The translations under genes were made by a program, and so were the position numbers. The notes beneath the pieces are model-generated. The model ran no database searches. It had not been told where the DNA came from and saw nothing but the letters and a program-made list of their open reading frames with translations. A stretch of DNA of 42,621 nt from JBCDCE01 sp039182515 (GTDB lineage: Bacteria; Pseudomonadota; Alphaproteobacteria; Rhodobacterales; Rhodobacteraceae). The stretch covers positions 1 to 42,621 of the forward strand of contig JBCDCE010000032.1 in assembly GCA_039182515.1 (NCBI GenBank). The letters are read 5' to 3'. Shown in pieces: positions 16,101 through 23,615 of the stretch; the stretch's first letter is position 1; each line of letters opens with the position of its first letter.

Positions 16101-16546
16101 GTGTGATCGTCGCCCATGGCCACAAGCACACCGCCTAAAGGCGACGTGCCCGCCATATTGGCATGGCGAAAAACATCGCCCGAGCGGTCTACACCCGGCC
16201 CTTTGCCGTACCAAAGGCCAAATACGCCATCAAATTTGCCCTCACCGCGTAGTTCTGCCTGCTGAGAGCCCCACAGCGCGGTGGCGGCCAAGTCTTCGTT
16301 GAGCCCAAGCTGAAAAGTGACTTGAGCGTCATCCAGCTGGATTTTTGCCCGCATCATTTGCATATCGACGGCGCCCAATGGGGACCCCCGATAGCCCGTG
16401 ACGTAGCCAGCCGTGTTGTGCCCTGCCGCCACATCGCGCACGCGCTGCATCAGCATCATGCGCACTAGAGCTTGGGTCCCGTTGAGCAGAACCGTCTTTT
16501 TGGTCAGATCAAATCGGTCGTTTAACGAAATATCCTGCAACGTCAT
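13148..16546 (-). CDS. Indolepyruvate ferredoxin oxidoreductase, single-chain IorA-IorB fusion
   Basis: This 1132-residue enzyme oxidatively decarboxylates aryl-2-oxoacids (indolepyruvate, phenylpyruvate) to arylacetyl-CoA. Domains in order: N-terminal pyrimidine-binding region (YRGSPLGAVD), a segment FCSGCPHNSS near residue 427, the TPP-binding core with GDGTYNHSG and MTGGQGNDGD (about 490-535), a ferredoxin-like Cys cluster CEGCGDCGVQSNC (about 628-640) followed by further cysteines, then the gamma/IorB-type domain beginning TGVGGTGVVTLG near residue 712. The long C-terminal part is typical of the fused bacterial form, about twice the length of archaeal IorA. ATG at 16546 is preferred: GGGGAGG is directly followed by ATGACGATG, and only the second ATG is correctly spaced. 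It is transcribed divergently from lysR, with a palindrome in the shared promoter. Confidence 0.93.
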   Translation of the reverse strand: MTLQDISLNDRFDLTKKTVLLNGTQALVRMMLMQRVRDVAAGHNTAGYVTGYRGSPLGAVDMQMMRAKIQLDDAQVTFQLGLNEDLAATALWGSQQAELRGEGKFDGVFGLWYGKGPGVDRSGDVFRHANMAGTSPLGGVLVAMGDDHTGESSTTLHQSEWTMVDSFIPVLSPAGVQEILDYGIFGIEMGRFAGVWAGLKCMKDTVEATAVVNGDPHRLQFVAPEFEMPEGGLNIRLIDTPQAQEERIQDHKRYAAEAFGHANKIDKRVWGKPGAKIGFIAAGKNWLDLTHALSLLGIDAEEAERLGITTYKVGMTWPLDRKGFEAWAEGLDLIVAVEEKRKLIEVQAKELLFNNRQGRRLMGGEDDRGRQLFPSKGALDPIMIAEKLGAILIDEGRDTDRIQAGLSAISAAQTADNAREIATRTPYFCSGCPHNSSTKVPEGSRAYAGIGCHYMAQWMDRETTGFTQMGGEGANWIGEAPFSTREHVFQNIGDGTYNHSGIQAVRAAVMAETNVTYKILYNDAVAMTGGQGNDGDLGPDRIVRELLAIGVAHVALVHDPKEDLDLGIFPSGIDVFERQDMAAVQRKYREHKGVSAIVYVQTCAAEKRRRRKRGQFPDPDKRVFINPDVCEGCGDCGVQSNCVSIVPLETPLGRKRAIDQSSCNKDFSCVDGFCPSFVTVSGGTPKKPAATEITLPELPSPVIAPIEGTHNVVITGVGGTGVVTLGAVLSMAAHLDGKGAAMMEMAGLAQKGGAVHIHCRLAETPEAISAIRVATGECDALVGGDLVVSAGAKTLGLTKSGRTGAVVNSHESVTGDFTRDTSFRIPGDDLTIALKARMQDKVALFDASELALVLLGDAIFSNMLIFGAAWQQGLLPVSEAAVLRAIELNGAAPDRNKRAFQLGRWAVLHPDDAQTYLGKTDRVEIETFESVMAHRSALLTAYQSQRLARRHAKLVAQVQDPDLKLAVAKSYAKLLAYKDEYEVARLLKTSAAQASDAFEGNLRLTYHLAPPLLVGKTANGRPKKREFGPWVCKLFRVLAGLKVLRGTPLDLFGYTAERRMERALIRQFEADVKAHLTQAEASAAALEFAALPMTIRGFGPVKEANAKAAAHRREVLLHMMAGGDDVLAQAAE

Positions 16547-16608
16547 CGTCATCCTCCCCAAATTTAATATGCGCCACTTGCTGAGTTCTTCGGCGTCTTG
16601 CTTCATAT

Positions 16609-16629
16609 TAGGTCAAAAGCCCTGACCTA
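16609..16629. promoter_or_regulatory. Candidate LysR-type operator
   Basis: A perfect inverted repeat TAGGTCA-N7-TGACCTA contains the T-N11-A core typical of LysR-family binding sites. It sits between the divergent oxidoreductase (63-83 bases upstream of its start) and lysR (109-129 bases upstream). Binding by the adjacent regulator is inferred. Confidence 0.65.
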
Positions 16630-16737
16630 CAAAGCCCTTTTTGTCCCATATGGCCTCAATTTTGGTTCAGCCGGTTTGCAACCTTAAGCCCGCATCGGGT
16701 AAACCACGGTCAAACAGTAGAAAAATGAGACCGCGCT

Positions 16738-17634
16738 ATGGATTGGGACAAACTTCGGATCTTCCACGCAGTCGCAGACGCGGGCTCCCTCACCCACGCG
16801 GGCGACACGCTCCACCTATCACAATCTGCCGTATCTCGCCAAATCAGAGCGCTGGAGGAATCACTCGGAGCCACGCTGTTTCACCGCCACGCCCGTGGTC
16901 TGATCTTGACAGAGCAAGGCGAACTTCTTTTTGACGCCACCTCTTCCATGGCCAAGCGGCTCGACACGGCTTCGGCGCGCATCAAAGACAGCGCAGAAGA
17001 GGTCTTTGGCGAGTTGCGCGTGACGACGACAACGGGCTTTGGCACGCTCTGGCTGGCCCCGAGGCTGGCCTCTTTTTATACAAAATACCCCGATCTCAAT
17101 ATTGATCTGATGTTGGAAGAACGCGTGCTCGATCTGCCCATGCGCGAAGCGGATGTGGCCATTCGTATGAAAGAGCCGTCGCAAGCGGACCTCATTCGCA
17201 AAAAGCTGATGACAGTCAAAATGAGGCTCTACGCCTCGCCGTCTTATCTCGAAGTGCGCGGCACACCGGAGGACTTTGGCGATCTCGAAGACCACAGGCT
17301 GATCTGCCAAAGCCCGAATGTGCCTCAAGTCGCCTCCGGCGCGGTTTTGGTTCAAGAATTGATGACCCACCCAATTAGAAGCCTGCTGAAGGTGAACAAT
17401 TACTTCGGGGTTTTGCAAGCGGTGTTGCAAAATCTCGGCATCGGTGTGTTGCCTGATTATGTGATCGCAGACACACCCGGTATCGTGCGCGTGTTCCCAG
17501 ATGTGGAGAGCCAAGAGGTCCCGGTTTTCCTGGCATACCCTGCTGAACTGCGCCATTCGCAACGCATCGCGGCCTTCCGTGACTTCGTACAAGATCAAAT
17601 CACAGAACAGCGTCGGCAAAGCCGTACGCCTTAA
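16738..17634 (+). CDS. LysR-family transcriptional regulator
   Basis: The 298-residue protein has an N-terminal winged helix-turn-helix (residues 1-60, with AVADAGSLTHAGDTLHLSQSAVSRQIRALEE split across helices 2 and 3) and a C-terminal effector-binding domain (about 90-290) of periplasmic-binding-protein fold. LysR proteins usually control a divergent gene and themselves. Here the divergent gene is the indolepyruvate oxidoreductase and a perfect T-N11-A palindrome lies between, so a role in aromatic amino acid catabolism is plausible, but the effector is unknown. A similar LysR gene is found in other contexts in Rhodobacterales, so a broader role is possible. Confidence 0.92.
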   Translation: MDWDKLRIFHAVADAGSLTHAGDTLHLSQSAVSRQIRALEESLGATLFHRHARGLILTEQGELLFDATSSMAKRLDTASARIKDSAEEVFGELRVTTTTGFGTLWLAPRLASFYTKYPDLNIDLMLEERVLDLPMREADVAIRMKEPSQADLIRKKLMTVKMRLYASPSYLEVRGTPEDFGDLEDHRLICQSPNVPQVASGAVLVQELMTHPIRSLLKVNNYFGVLQAVLQNLGIGVLPDYVIADTPGIVRVFPDVESQEVPVFLAYPAELRHSQRIAAFRDFVQDQITEQRRQSRTP

Positions 17635-17731
17635 AAATAGGCACTGAGCAAAAAATTTGTGACTTAGACGCCACGTATGCAACAGACGCATAACGGCTTT
17701 GCACGCAATTTAAGCACTGTAGACTTGATCC

Positions 17732-17831
17732 AAACCGTCCAGTTCACATATCCAGTTCATGAAAGAGCCATTGTGCTCATTCATACCTCCCTGTTGGACT
17801 TCGGCCGAGACTTTGTCTCGGCCTCTTTTTT
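17732..17831 (+). ncRNA. Candidate small regulatory RNA downstream of lysR
   Basis: About 170 bases separate the lysR stop from the terminator, and the last 100 are organised like a bacterial sRNA. They hold two copies of TCCAGTTCA (17738 and 17751), a stem-loop of nine pairs in ten (17759-17768 with 17775-17784, hexaloop), a single-stranded ACCTCCCTGTTGG that is complementary to Shine-Dalgarno sequences, and a strong terminator. A weak promoter candidate (TTTGCA-N16-TAGACT) precedes it. The 5' end is estimated. An alternative is a structured lysR 3' UTR. Confidence 0.5.
17803..17831 (+). terminator. Strong intrinsic terminator
   Basis: Perfect 9-bp stem GGCCGAGAC / GTCTCGGCC with a TTT loop, followed by TCTTTTTT. 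It ends the candidate sRNA and/or the lysR transcript. Confidence 0.93.
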
Positions 17832-17879
17832 GCGCCCGCCAAGCTTGCTCTTCCGCACTTCAAAGACCAGTCTAAGCCT

Positions 17880-18314
17880 ATGCAAAACCCAGCTCAAATT
17901 CGCGCCTTAGGGGAAATAGCAATTAGATGCGACAACCTAGAGGCTATGTTTGCGTTTTATCGCGACATCGTTGGGCTTAAAATTCTCACGCAACCCGGGG
18001 AGTCTGGCATCGCCTTTTTTGAGATCGGTCCAAGCTATGGCGGGCACACGGCCGTTTTGGCCCTCTTTCGCAAAGACGCAGGCCGCTCGGATCTCCATCC
18101 TTCGAGCGATCAAGCTCCACACACCGGCGCGCGTTCTTCATTGCATCATCTTGCGCTCACAGTGGATGCTGCAGACCAAGACGCACTGAAGACCTTTCTT
18201 GACGCCCAAGGCATCCCTCACAAAACCCAAACCTTCGATTGGATCGGGTGGCGGGGTGTCTTCATTACAGATCCAGAAGGCAACACGGTCGAGTTTGTGG
18301 CTGGCGGCCTCTAG
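17880..18314 (+). CDS. VOC-superfamily (glyoxalase/dioxygenase fold) protein
   Basis: This 144-residue single-domain protein has the paired beta-alpha-beta-beta-beta modules of the vicinal oxygen chelate fold. The first module starts LGEIAIRCDNLEAMFAFYRDIVGL, the second HHLALTVDAADQDALKTFL, and it ends DPEGNTVEFVAGGL with the usual C-terminal metal-ligand Glu. The first-strand ligand is Glu rather than His (GEIAI), with His at the start of the second module, a variant seen in family members of unknown substrate. The enzyme activity cannot be named. Its stop overlaps the convergent ureohydrolase gene by four bases. Confidence 0.85.
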   Translation: MQNPAQIRALGEIAIRCDNLEAMFAFYRDIVGLKILTQPGESGIAFFEIGPSYGGHTAVLALFRKDAGRSDLHPSSDQAPHTGARSSLHHLALTVDAADQDALKTFLDAQGIPHKTQTFDWIGWRGVFITDPEGNTVEFVAGGL

Positions 18315-19267
18315 TCACCACAAAGCAAGCACAGAATTTCAAACATCAGAGAAACGCCAACCCACGCCGTGCCACCTGATGGATCGAAAGGTGGGCTCAC
18401 TTCCACCAAATCCGCTCCGATGAAATTGAGCCCAGCCAATTTACGGAGCATTTTTTGCGCCTCAAATGTCGTGAAACCACCGATCTCAGGTGTGCCTGTC
18501 CCCGGCGCAAAAGACGGATCAATCCCGTCTATATCAAACGACAAATAGGTGAGCGCGTTGCCAACAATGGCCCGCGCCTCTTCCATAACGGCATCAAGAC
18601 CTAGGTCGTAAAGCTCCTCGATGGTCACGACCCGCACGCCCTGCTCGATCCCCCATTCGATGTCATCAGAGCCACGCGTGCCCCGAATGCCAACTTGGAT
18701 CATCCTTTTGGGATCGAGCAAGCCTTCTTCAATTGCCCGCCTGAACGGCGTGCCATGGGTGAACTTGCAGCCATTGAAATAGCTGTCAAAAAGATCCGTA
18801 TGTGCATCGAAATGCACCATGCCCACAGGGCCATCCTGCGCGAGCCCCCGCAAAACCGGCAGCGAGATCAGATGGTCGCCCCCAGCCACCAAAGGCGTGA
18901 TCTGAGCGGCTTTGACCGCCTTGAAATAGGTCGAGACGCGCTCGAGCGTATCCATCGTATCAGCGGGGTTCACCGGGCAGTCTCCAAGATCTGCACAGTT
19001 GCGCGCCTCAAAAGGCGCAAGGTTTGAGACAGGATGACGCGCTCGGATCATCGTGGAGAGGTCCCGCAACTGGCGTGGACCATGCCGTGCTCCGGGCCGG
19101 TTGGTCGTGCCCGTGTCCCAAGGCACGCCAATGAGTCCAATATCCACCTCACCCGCCCGCTCTGATGTCAGCTCAACAAAGGGCAAGCGCATAAAAGTTG
19201 GAACGCCTGCAAAGCGCGGCACCTCCATTGCGGACACAGGTTGGAAAGAAAACGGAGCATCTGTCAT
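18311..19267 (-). CDS. Agmatinase/guanidino-acid hydrolase family protein
   Basis: This 318-residue ureohydrolase has all the dinuclear Mn (or Ni) ligands: GGDHLISLP, HFDAHTDLFD and SFDIDGIDPSFAPGTGTPE. Such enzymes hydrolyse a guanidino group to urea plus an amine. The motif GTTNRPGARHGPRQLR and overall pattern resemble agmatinase (SpeB) and the guanidinobutyrase/guanidinopropionase group about equally, and recently described guanidine hydrolases belong to the same superfamily, so the substrate is left open. It converges on the VOC gene with a four-base overlap. No polyamine genes are in the window. Confidence 0.88.
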   Translation of the reverse strand: MTDAPFSFQPVSAMEVPRFAGVPTFMRLPFVELTSERAGEVDIGLIGVPWDTGTTNRPGARHGPRQLRDLSTMIRARHPVSNLAPFEARNCADLGDCPVNPADTMDTLERVSTYFKAVKAAQITPLVAGGDHLISLPVLRGLAQDGPVGMVHFDAHTDLFDSYFNGCKFTHGTPFRRAIEEGLLDPKRMIQVGIRGTRGSDDIEWGIEQGVRVVTIEELYDLGLDAVMEEARAIVGNALTYLSFDIDGIDPSFAPGTGTPEIGGFTTFEAQKMLRKLAGLNFIGADLVEVSPPFDPSGGTAWVGVSLMFEILCLLCGD

Positions 19268-19373
19268 GGGATTGTCGCCTTTTGCGCCAGGATTATTGAG
19301 CGAGCCGCCAGAGATCGTCTACGCATTTGAGTGCATCAAAGAACAGCGTGGGCGATCGAGCAAGCTTAATCCG

Positions 19374-20201
19374 CTAAAGCATCCCTGCCGCGGCCACCAG
19401 GTCGTCTAAAGTAAGTTCATAAATTGCGTACCGGTGCAGGAACGCCGCCCTGTGCCCGCGTGTTGCCAATAAAGGTCGCTGCACAAGACTTCCATCGACG
19501 GACAACTCAACGAAGCAGCCGTCCTTTGATCTCAAATCCAACACAAATACTCGATCATCGTCATAATTCCCTAAAAAAGCGCAATACCGCCCATCCGCTA
19601 AAATTGCGCGCGCGCCTTCGACCGGACAGCTATCAAGAACAACTTCGACACGGCCTCTCGCCACGCGAGCGAGAAAAAAATCTTCAAAGGCATAGACCCA
19701 CAAACCACCACTTTGTTCCAAATGCATGGCGTAGAGTTCATAGATATCGAGATCAGTGGAGGCGTTAAAATCGTAAAAAACATGGCCTTGGGCATTAAAA
19801 GCCCTGAGACCTGTGGGGTTTTCGTCAAAATACCCCACCCAAATCTGATTTTGCCCGTCTACGACAATATCACGTATGGCGTCCTCTAAGCAAATATCAG
19901 CGATCAGCTTTGCATTATGTGCAAAGAGCCGTCCATTGGTCTGTCCATCCTGACATCGAGAATCCACAACAAGCCATCGCCCATCCGCAAACCTCTGTAC
20001 CTTTGGATATCTAAATCTCAGGCCTTCAAACGCTTGCGCAGCCGGTAAGACACCAAAATCCCTAGCAAAAAGCGTCCCAAGGGGATCCACCCAAGACAGA
20101 AGCAAAGTACCCGAGGCGTCAAAACTGAGCCAGCGCCAAATATCTTCACCTAGCGGTTCAACATCATGTAGCTTCGTTAGTTCAATACGTGGCATTGTCA
20201 T
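19374..20201 (-). CDS. Uncharacterised propeller-like protein
   Basis: The product is about 275 residues from the MTMPRI start; an ATG two codons later is equally possible, and the longer frame to 20306 adds a Cys-rich stretch without homology and overlaps the purL promoter. I do not recognise a named family. Recurrent short strands ending in Gly/Asp turns (RFADGRWLVVDSR, DIVVDGQNQIWVGYFDE, GGLWVYAFEDFFLARV, RAILADGRYCAFLGNYDDD) suggest a beta-propeller, and the phrase IWVGYFDE recurs in uncharacterised propeller-like proteins of other bacteria (from memory). No signal peptide or catalytic motif is seen, so it is probably cytoplasmic. Confidence 0.7.
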   Translation of the reverse strand: MTMPRIELTKLHDVEPLGEDIWRWLSFDASGTLLLSWVDPLGTLFARDFGVLPAAQAFEGLRFRYPKVQRFADGRWLVVDSRCQDGQTNGRLFAHNAKLIADICLEDAIRDIVVDGQNQIWVGYFDENPTGLRAFNAQGHVFYDFNASTDLDIYELYAMHLEQSGGLWVYAFEDFFLARVARGRVEVVLDSCPVEGARAILADGRYCAFLGNYDDDRVFVLDLRSKDGCFVELSVDGSLVQRPLLATRGHRAAFLHRYAIYELTLDDLVAAAGML

Positions 20202-20385
20202 TTTCAAACACGATCCGAATACCCGTAGCTCGCAGCAAAATGACCCCGCGCGTCCCCTGATGCAAGCAGCGCAGGCCCTCTCAAGCCCGATGCTCGGCTT
20301 TATCAAGCAAAGGCGTCCGCATTCCCCCCTAGAGCTTCTTGCGCCTTTAGCCTATGACCGCGCCCAAGACACCAAGGGGACAAAC

Positions 20386-22548
20386 ATGAGCGAACCAGCC
20401 ATCACAGAAGATCTCATCCAAGCCCATGGCCTCAAGCCAGATGAATACGCTGAGATCCTGAGATTGCTGAACCGCGAACCGACCTTTACCGAGCTCGGCA
20501 TTTTCTCCGCTATGTGGAACGAGCATTGCTCTTATAAGTCCTCAAAGCTCTGGCTCAAAACACTGCCCACGGAAGGCCCTCAGGTGATCTGCGGACCTGG
20601 TGAGAACGCGGGCATCGTTGATATTGGCGATGGCCAAGCGATCGTCTTTAAGATGGAGAGCCACAACCACCCTTCTTATATTGAGCCCTACCAAGGCGCG
20701 GCCACTGGCGTGGGCGGTATTTTGCGCGATGTCTTCACAATGGGGGCGCGGCCCATCGCGGCGATGAACTCTTTGAGCTTTGGCCTGCCCAGCCACCCCA
20801 AAACGGCGCGTTTGGTCAAAGGGGTTGTTGCGGGCGTGGGCGGTTATGGCAATTGCTTTGGCGTGCCAACGGTGGGCGGTGAAGTGCGCTTTCACGCCTC
20901 CTACAATGGCAACTGTTTGGTGAATGCTTTTGCGGCCGGTCTCGTTAATACCGACAAGATCTTTTACGCTGCGGCCTCGGGCGTAGGTCGGCCCGTGGTT
21001 TATCTCGGTGCAAAAACAGGGCGCGACGGTGTGGGCGGTGCCACAATGGCCTCTGCTGCTTTTGACGATCAGATCGAGGAAAAACGCCCCACCGTTCAGG
21101 TGGGCGATCCCTTCACCGAAAAGCGCCTGATGGAGGCCACCATCGAGCTGATGGAAACGGGTGCTGTGATCTCGATCCAAGACATGGGCGCTGCAGGCCT
21201 CACCTGCTCTGCCGTAGAGATGGGCGACAAAGGCGGCCTCGGCGTGCGGCTCGATCTTGAAAAAGTGCCCACCCGCGAAGAAAACATGACCGCCTATGAG
21301 ATGATGCTCTCGGAGAGCCAAGAACGCATGCTCATGGTGCTCAACCCAGACCTTGAAGACGCCGCAAAGGCTGTGTTTGACAAATGGGACCTCGACTTCG
21401 CCGTTGTCGGTGAGACCATCGCAGAGGACCGCTTCTTGGTGATGCATAACGGAGAGGTCAAAGCGGATCTGCCGCTGCAAGCGCTGTCTGGCACAGCCCC
21501 TGAATATGATCGCCCTTGGGTGGAAACTCCGCCCCAAGAGGTCCTTGAGGACTTGCCGCAAATTGACCCTGTAGACGGGCTCAAAGCGCTCTTGGCCTCA
21601 ATCAATTACGCGTCAAAAGCTTGGGTCTACGAGCAATATGACAGCCAGGTTATGGCCGACACAATCCGCACCCCAGGGGCTGGCGCAGGTGTCACGCGGA
21701 TCCATGGTACGCAAAAAGCGGTAGCCTTCACCTCAGATGTCACCCCGCGCTATGTGGCCGCCGATCCTTTTGAAGGTGGTAAGCAAGCCGTAGCAGAAGC
21801 CTACCGAAATCTGACCGCCCTCGGCGCAACACCTTTGGCCAGCACAGATAACCTAAACTTCGCCAACCCCGAAAAACCCGAAGTCATGGGCCAATTTGTG
21901 GGCGCGATCAAAGGCATCGGCGCCGCCTGTAGAGCATTGGACATGCCCATCGTGTCAGGCAATGTCTCTCTATATAATGAGACCGACGACGAAGGCATTT
22001 TGCCCACCCCAACAATTGCGGCTGTGGGCCTTTTGAAAGACTACGAGACGGATTTCATCTCAAGCAAAGCGCGCGAAGGGCACCAACTTTTGGTCGTCGG
22101 TGAAACCATTGGCCACCTGGGTCAGTCGGCGCTTTTAGCGGAAGTTTTCAACCGCGAAGACGGCACACCGCCCCCGGTTGACCTCGAGGCCGAAAAAGCC
22201 GCGGGCGATTTCATTCGCGCCAATGCAGAGCTGATCGGCGCCTGCACAGATTTGGCAGACGGCGGGCTGATCCTCGCAGCCTTCGAGATGGGCCATGAGG
22301 CGGGCTGCGGGATCATTTTGGACGAGGCCACAACACCGGCGTTTTTTGGCGAAGACCAAGGGCGCTATCTCATCGCAACGAGCTTTGACAAAGCCGAAGC
22401 GCTGATGATCGCGGCGGGCCAAGCGGGTGTTCCGATTGCCTCCGTGGGGCGTGTAACCGGCTCCACCTTCTGGGCGGGCAGTGCCTCTGCCGAAATGGCA
22501 GATCTCTCGGAGATCTTTGAGACGAGCTTTGAAGCAGCCTTGAGCTAA
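20386..22548 (+). CDS. purL: Phosphoribosylformylglycinamidine synthase subunit PurL (small type)
   Basis: This 720-residue ATP-dependent synthase converts FGAR to FGAM in purine synthesis, working with PurQ (glutaminase) and PurS, which are not in this window. The N-terminus has the family block IFSAMWNEHCSYKSSK, followed by two AIRS-type repeats, with nucleotide-binding glycine-rich blocks (TGVGGILRDVFTMGARPIA, GGYGNCFGVPTVGGE) and the later ADGGLILAAFEMG. Length fits the small PurL of the PurSQL complex rather than the 1300-residue fused form. Start at 20386 is preceded by AAGGGGA; the open frame to 20260 is not supported. It begins the plus-strand group with bolA and grxD. Confidence 0.97.
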   Translation: MSEPAITEDLIQAHGLKPDEYAEILRLLNREPTFTELGIFSAMWNEHCSYKSSKLWLKTLPTEGPQVICGPGENAGIVDIGDGQAIVFKMESHNHPSYIEPYQGAATGVGGILRDVFTMGARPIAAMNSLSFGLPSHPKTARLVKGVVAGVGGYGNCFGVPTVGGEVRFHASYNGNCLVNAFAAGLVNTDKIFYAAASGVGRPVVYLGAKTGRDGVGGATMASAAFDDQIEEKRPTVQVGDPFTEKRLMEATIELMETGAVISIQDMGAAGLTCSAVEMGDKGGLGVRLDLEKVPTREENMTAYEMMLSESQERMLMVLNPDLEDAAKAVFDKWDLDFAVVGETIAEDRFLVMHNGEVKADLPLQALSGTAPEYDRPWVETPPQEVLEDLPQIDPVDGLKALLASINYASKAWVYEQYDSQVMADTIRTPGAGAGVTRIHGTQKAVAFTSDVTPRYVAADPFEGGKQAVAEAYRNLTALGATPLASTDNLNFANPEKPEVMGQFVGAIKGIGAACRALDMPIVSGNVSLYNETDDEGILPTPTIAAVGLLKDYETDFISSKAREGHQLLVVGETIGHLGQSALLAEVFNREDGTPPPVDLEAEKAAGDFIRANAELIGACTDLADGGLILAAFEMGHEAGCGIILDEATTPAFFGEDQGRYLIATSFDKAEALMIAAGQAGVPIASVGRVTGSTFWAGSASAEMADLSEIFETSFEAALS

Positions 22549-22618
22549 CGCGATACAGGCCCTACATTCTCACCCAAGGCCGCAAAGGCCTCATGCATTT
22601 TTTTAAGGACCTCTGCCC

Positions 22619-22855
22619 ATGCCCGTTGATCCCAAAGCCATCGAGTCGCTTATCCTCGAAAGCTTCCCCAACGCGGATGTGAAAGTGGAAGGCGACGACG
22701 GTGTTCACCTCTCCGCGATGGTGATCGACGAAAGCTTTCGCGGCAAAAACCGCGTGCAACAACAACGCGCTGTCTATGCGGCACTCAAAGGCCTGATGGA
22801 CGGACCGAATGGCGCCTTACACGCCCTCGCGCTCACCACCAAAGTGCCAGAATGA
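22619..22855 (+). CDS. BolA-family protein
   Basis: This 78-residue BolA/IbaG-like protein has the fold's conserved C-terminal helix region FRGKNRVQQQRAVYAALKGLMDG and His residues (VHLSAMV, ALHALAL) that can serve as Fe-S ligands. BolA proteins pair with monothiol CGFS glutaredoxins to bind a shared [2Fe-2S] cluster and affect iron-sulfur delivery. The grxD gene lies two genes downstream, which supports that partnership. The stop overlaps the next gene by four bases. Confidence 0.9.
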   Translation: MPVDPKAIESLILESFPNADVKVEGDDGVHLSAMVIDESFRGKNRVQQQRAVYAALKGLMDGPNGALHALALTTKVPE

Positions 22856-23148
22856 GCATAGTCCCTCGGATCTTTTGGGCCTTGATGGGGCTCTTTTCAT
22901 CCGGACCCCGGCGCCCGCTCAGTGCCAGCCAACCTGCCCGCCCCGACACCACAACACCGCTGGGAATGGAAGCCACCGATCTCAGTTTGGTTCAAAAGAC
23001 CAATCGCAAAAACGACGCTCTTGAACGTGTCATGACTTTCTCCGAAAAAGGGGCCAACGCCGCAGGCCATGTCGCCCCCCTTGCTGATGACGAAAGCTAT
23101 GCCGCCAAATATCACCGCCTGTATGGCCCCAAGGATCAAAACCCATGA
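22852..23148 (+). CDS. Conserved-looking small protein between bolA and grxD
   Basis: Product of 98 residues with no family I recognise. It opens with a short hydrophobic stretch (IVPRIFWALMGLFSSG), then a Pro/Ser-rich linker and a polar helix-forming C-terminal half ending AAKYHRLYGPKDQNP. Both ends overlap neighbours by four bases (ATGA with bolA and with grxD), so it is almost certainly translated with them. A role linked to the BolA-glutaredoxin pair is an inference from position only. Confidence 0.75.
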   Translation: MSIVPRIFWALMGLFSSGPRRPLSASQPARPDTTTPLGMEATDLSLVQKTNRKNDALERVMTFSEKGANAAGHVAPLADDESYAAKYHRLYGPKDQNP

Positions 23149-23507
23149 CTGACGTAAAATCCCAAATCGACGAAACCGTAAAATCCAACGACGTTGTTCT
23201 TTATATGAAAGGCACCAAAGAGATGCCCCAGTGCGGCTTTTCAAGCCGCGTTGCAGGTGTGTTGAATTTCATAGGCGTGGATTACTCGGATGTGAACGTC
23301 TTGGCAGACGACGCCATCCGCCAGGGGGTGAAAGACTATTCTGACTGGCCAACCGTGCCTCAGCTTTACGTCAAAGGCGAATTTGTGGGCGGTTGCGATA
23401 TCGTGACGGAAATGACCCTGTCTGGCGAGCTCGATACGCTCTTTGAAGAAAACGGCGTTGGCTTTGACAAAGAAAAGGCGGACCAAATCCGGGAAGCCAA
23501 CGCGTAA
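23145..23507 (+). CDS. grxD: Monothiol glutaredoxin (CGFS type, Grx4/GrxD)
   Basis: This 120-residue glutaredoxin has the CGFS active site at residues 30-33 within KGTKEMPQCGFSS, plus WPTVPQLYVKGEFVGGCDIV for glutathione binding. CGFS glutaredoxins form glutathione-ligated [2Fe-2S] clusters, alone or with BolA, and pass them to client proteins. The tail beyond residue 105 is acidic and short. It is coupled to the preceding small gene by a four-base overlap. No U-tailed terminator follows; the convergent spacer holds several hairpins. Confidence 0.96.
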   Translation: MTDVKSQIDETVKSNDVVLYMKGTKEMPQCGFSSRVAGVLNFIGVDYSDVNVLADDAIRQGVKDYSDWPTVPQLYVKGEFVGGCDIVTEMTLSGELDTLFEENGVGFDKEKADQIREANA

Positions 23508-23539
23508 AGCGCTCAGGCCTCCACTTCAGTTCTTTTTGC

Positions 23540-23615
23540 AAAGGGCGGGCCCACCCGCCTCCCTTTCGCACCGCTAAAGCGGCGCGAAACAATCGGTGGC
23601 GCGCCTTCGGCGCGC
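23540..23615. other. Three tandem hairpins in the grxD/zapA convergent spacer
   Basis: Three strong inverted repeats are packed into 76 bases. H1 (23599-23615) is GCGCGCC-TTC-GGCGCGC. H2 (23564-23589) has 11-base arms around a TAAA loop, fully pairable on the minus strand through one G-U pair. H3 (23540-23566) has a GGCGGG/CCCGCC core on the minus strand. None has a following T-run. They may act as bidirectional terminators or as a structured 3' UTR of zapA. Confidence 0.55.

Noticed and set aside
17677..17910. 77-residue plus-strand frame across the lysR-VOC spacer
   Set aside because: It runs through the strong terminator at 17803 and into the VOC start, and lacks a ribosome-binding site; the region is better explained as an sRNA or 3' UTR.
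20542..21561. Minus-strand frame of 339 residues
   Set aside because: Antisense shadow of purL, His/Arg-rich with no recognisable domain.
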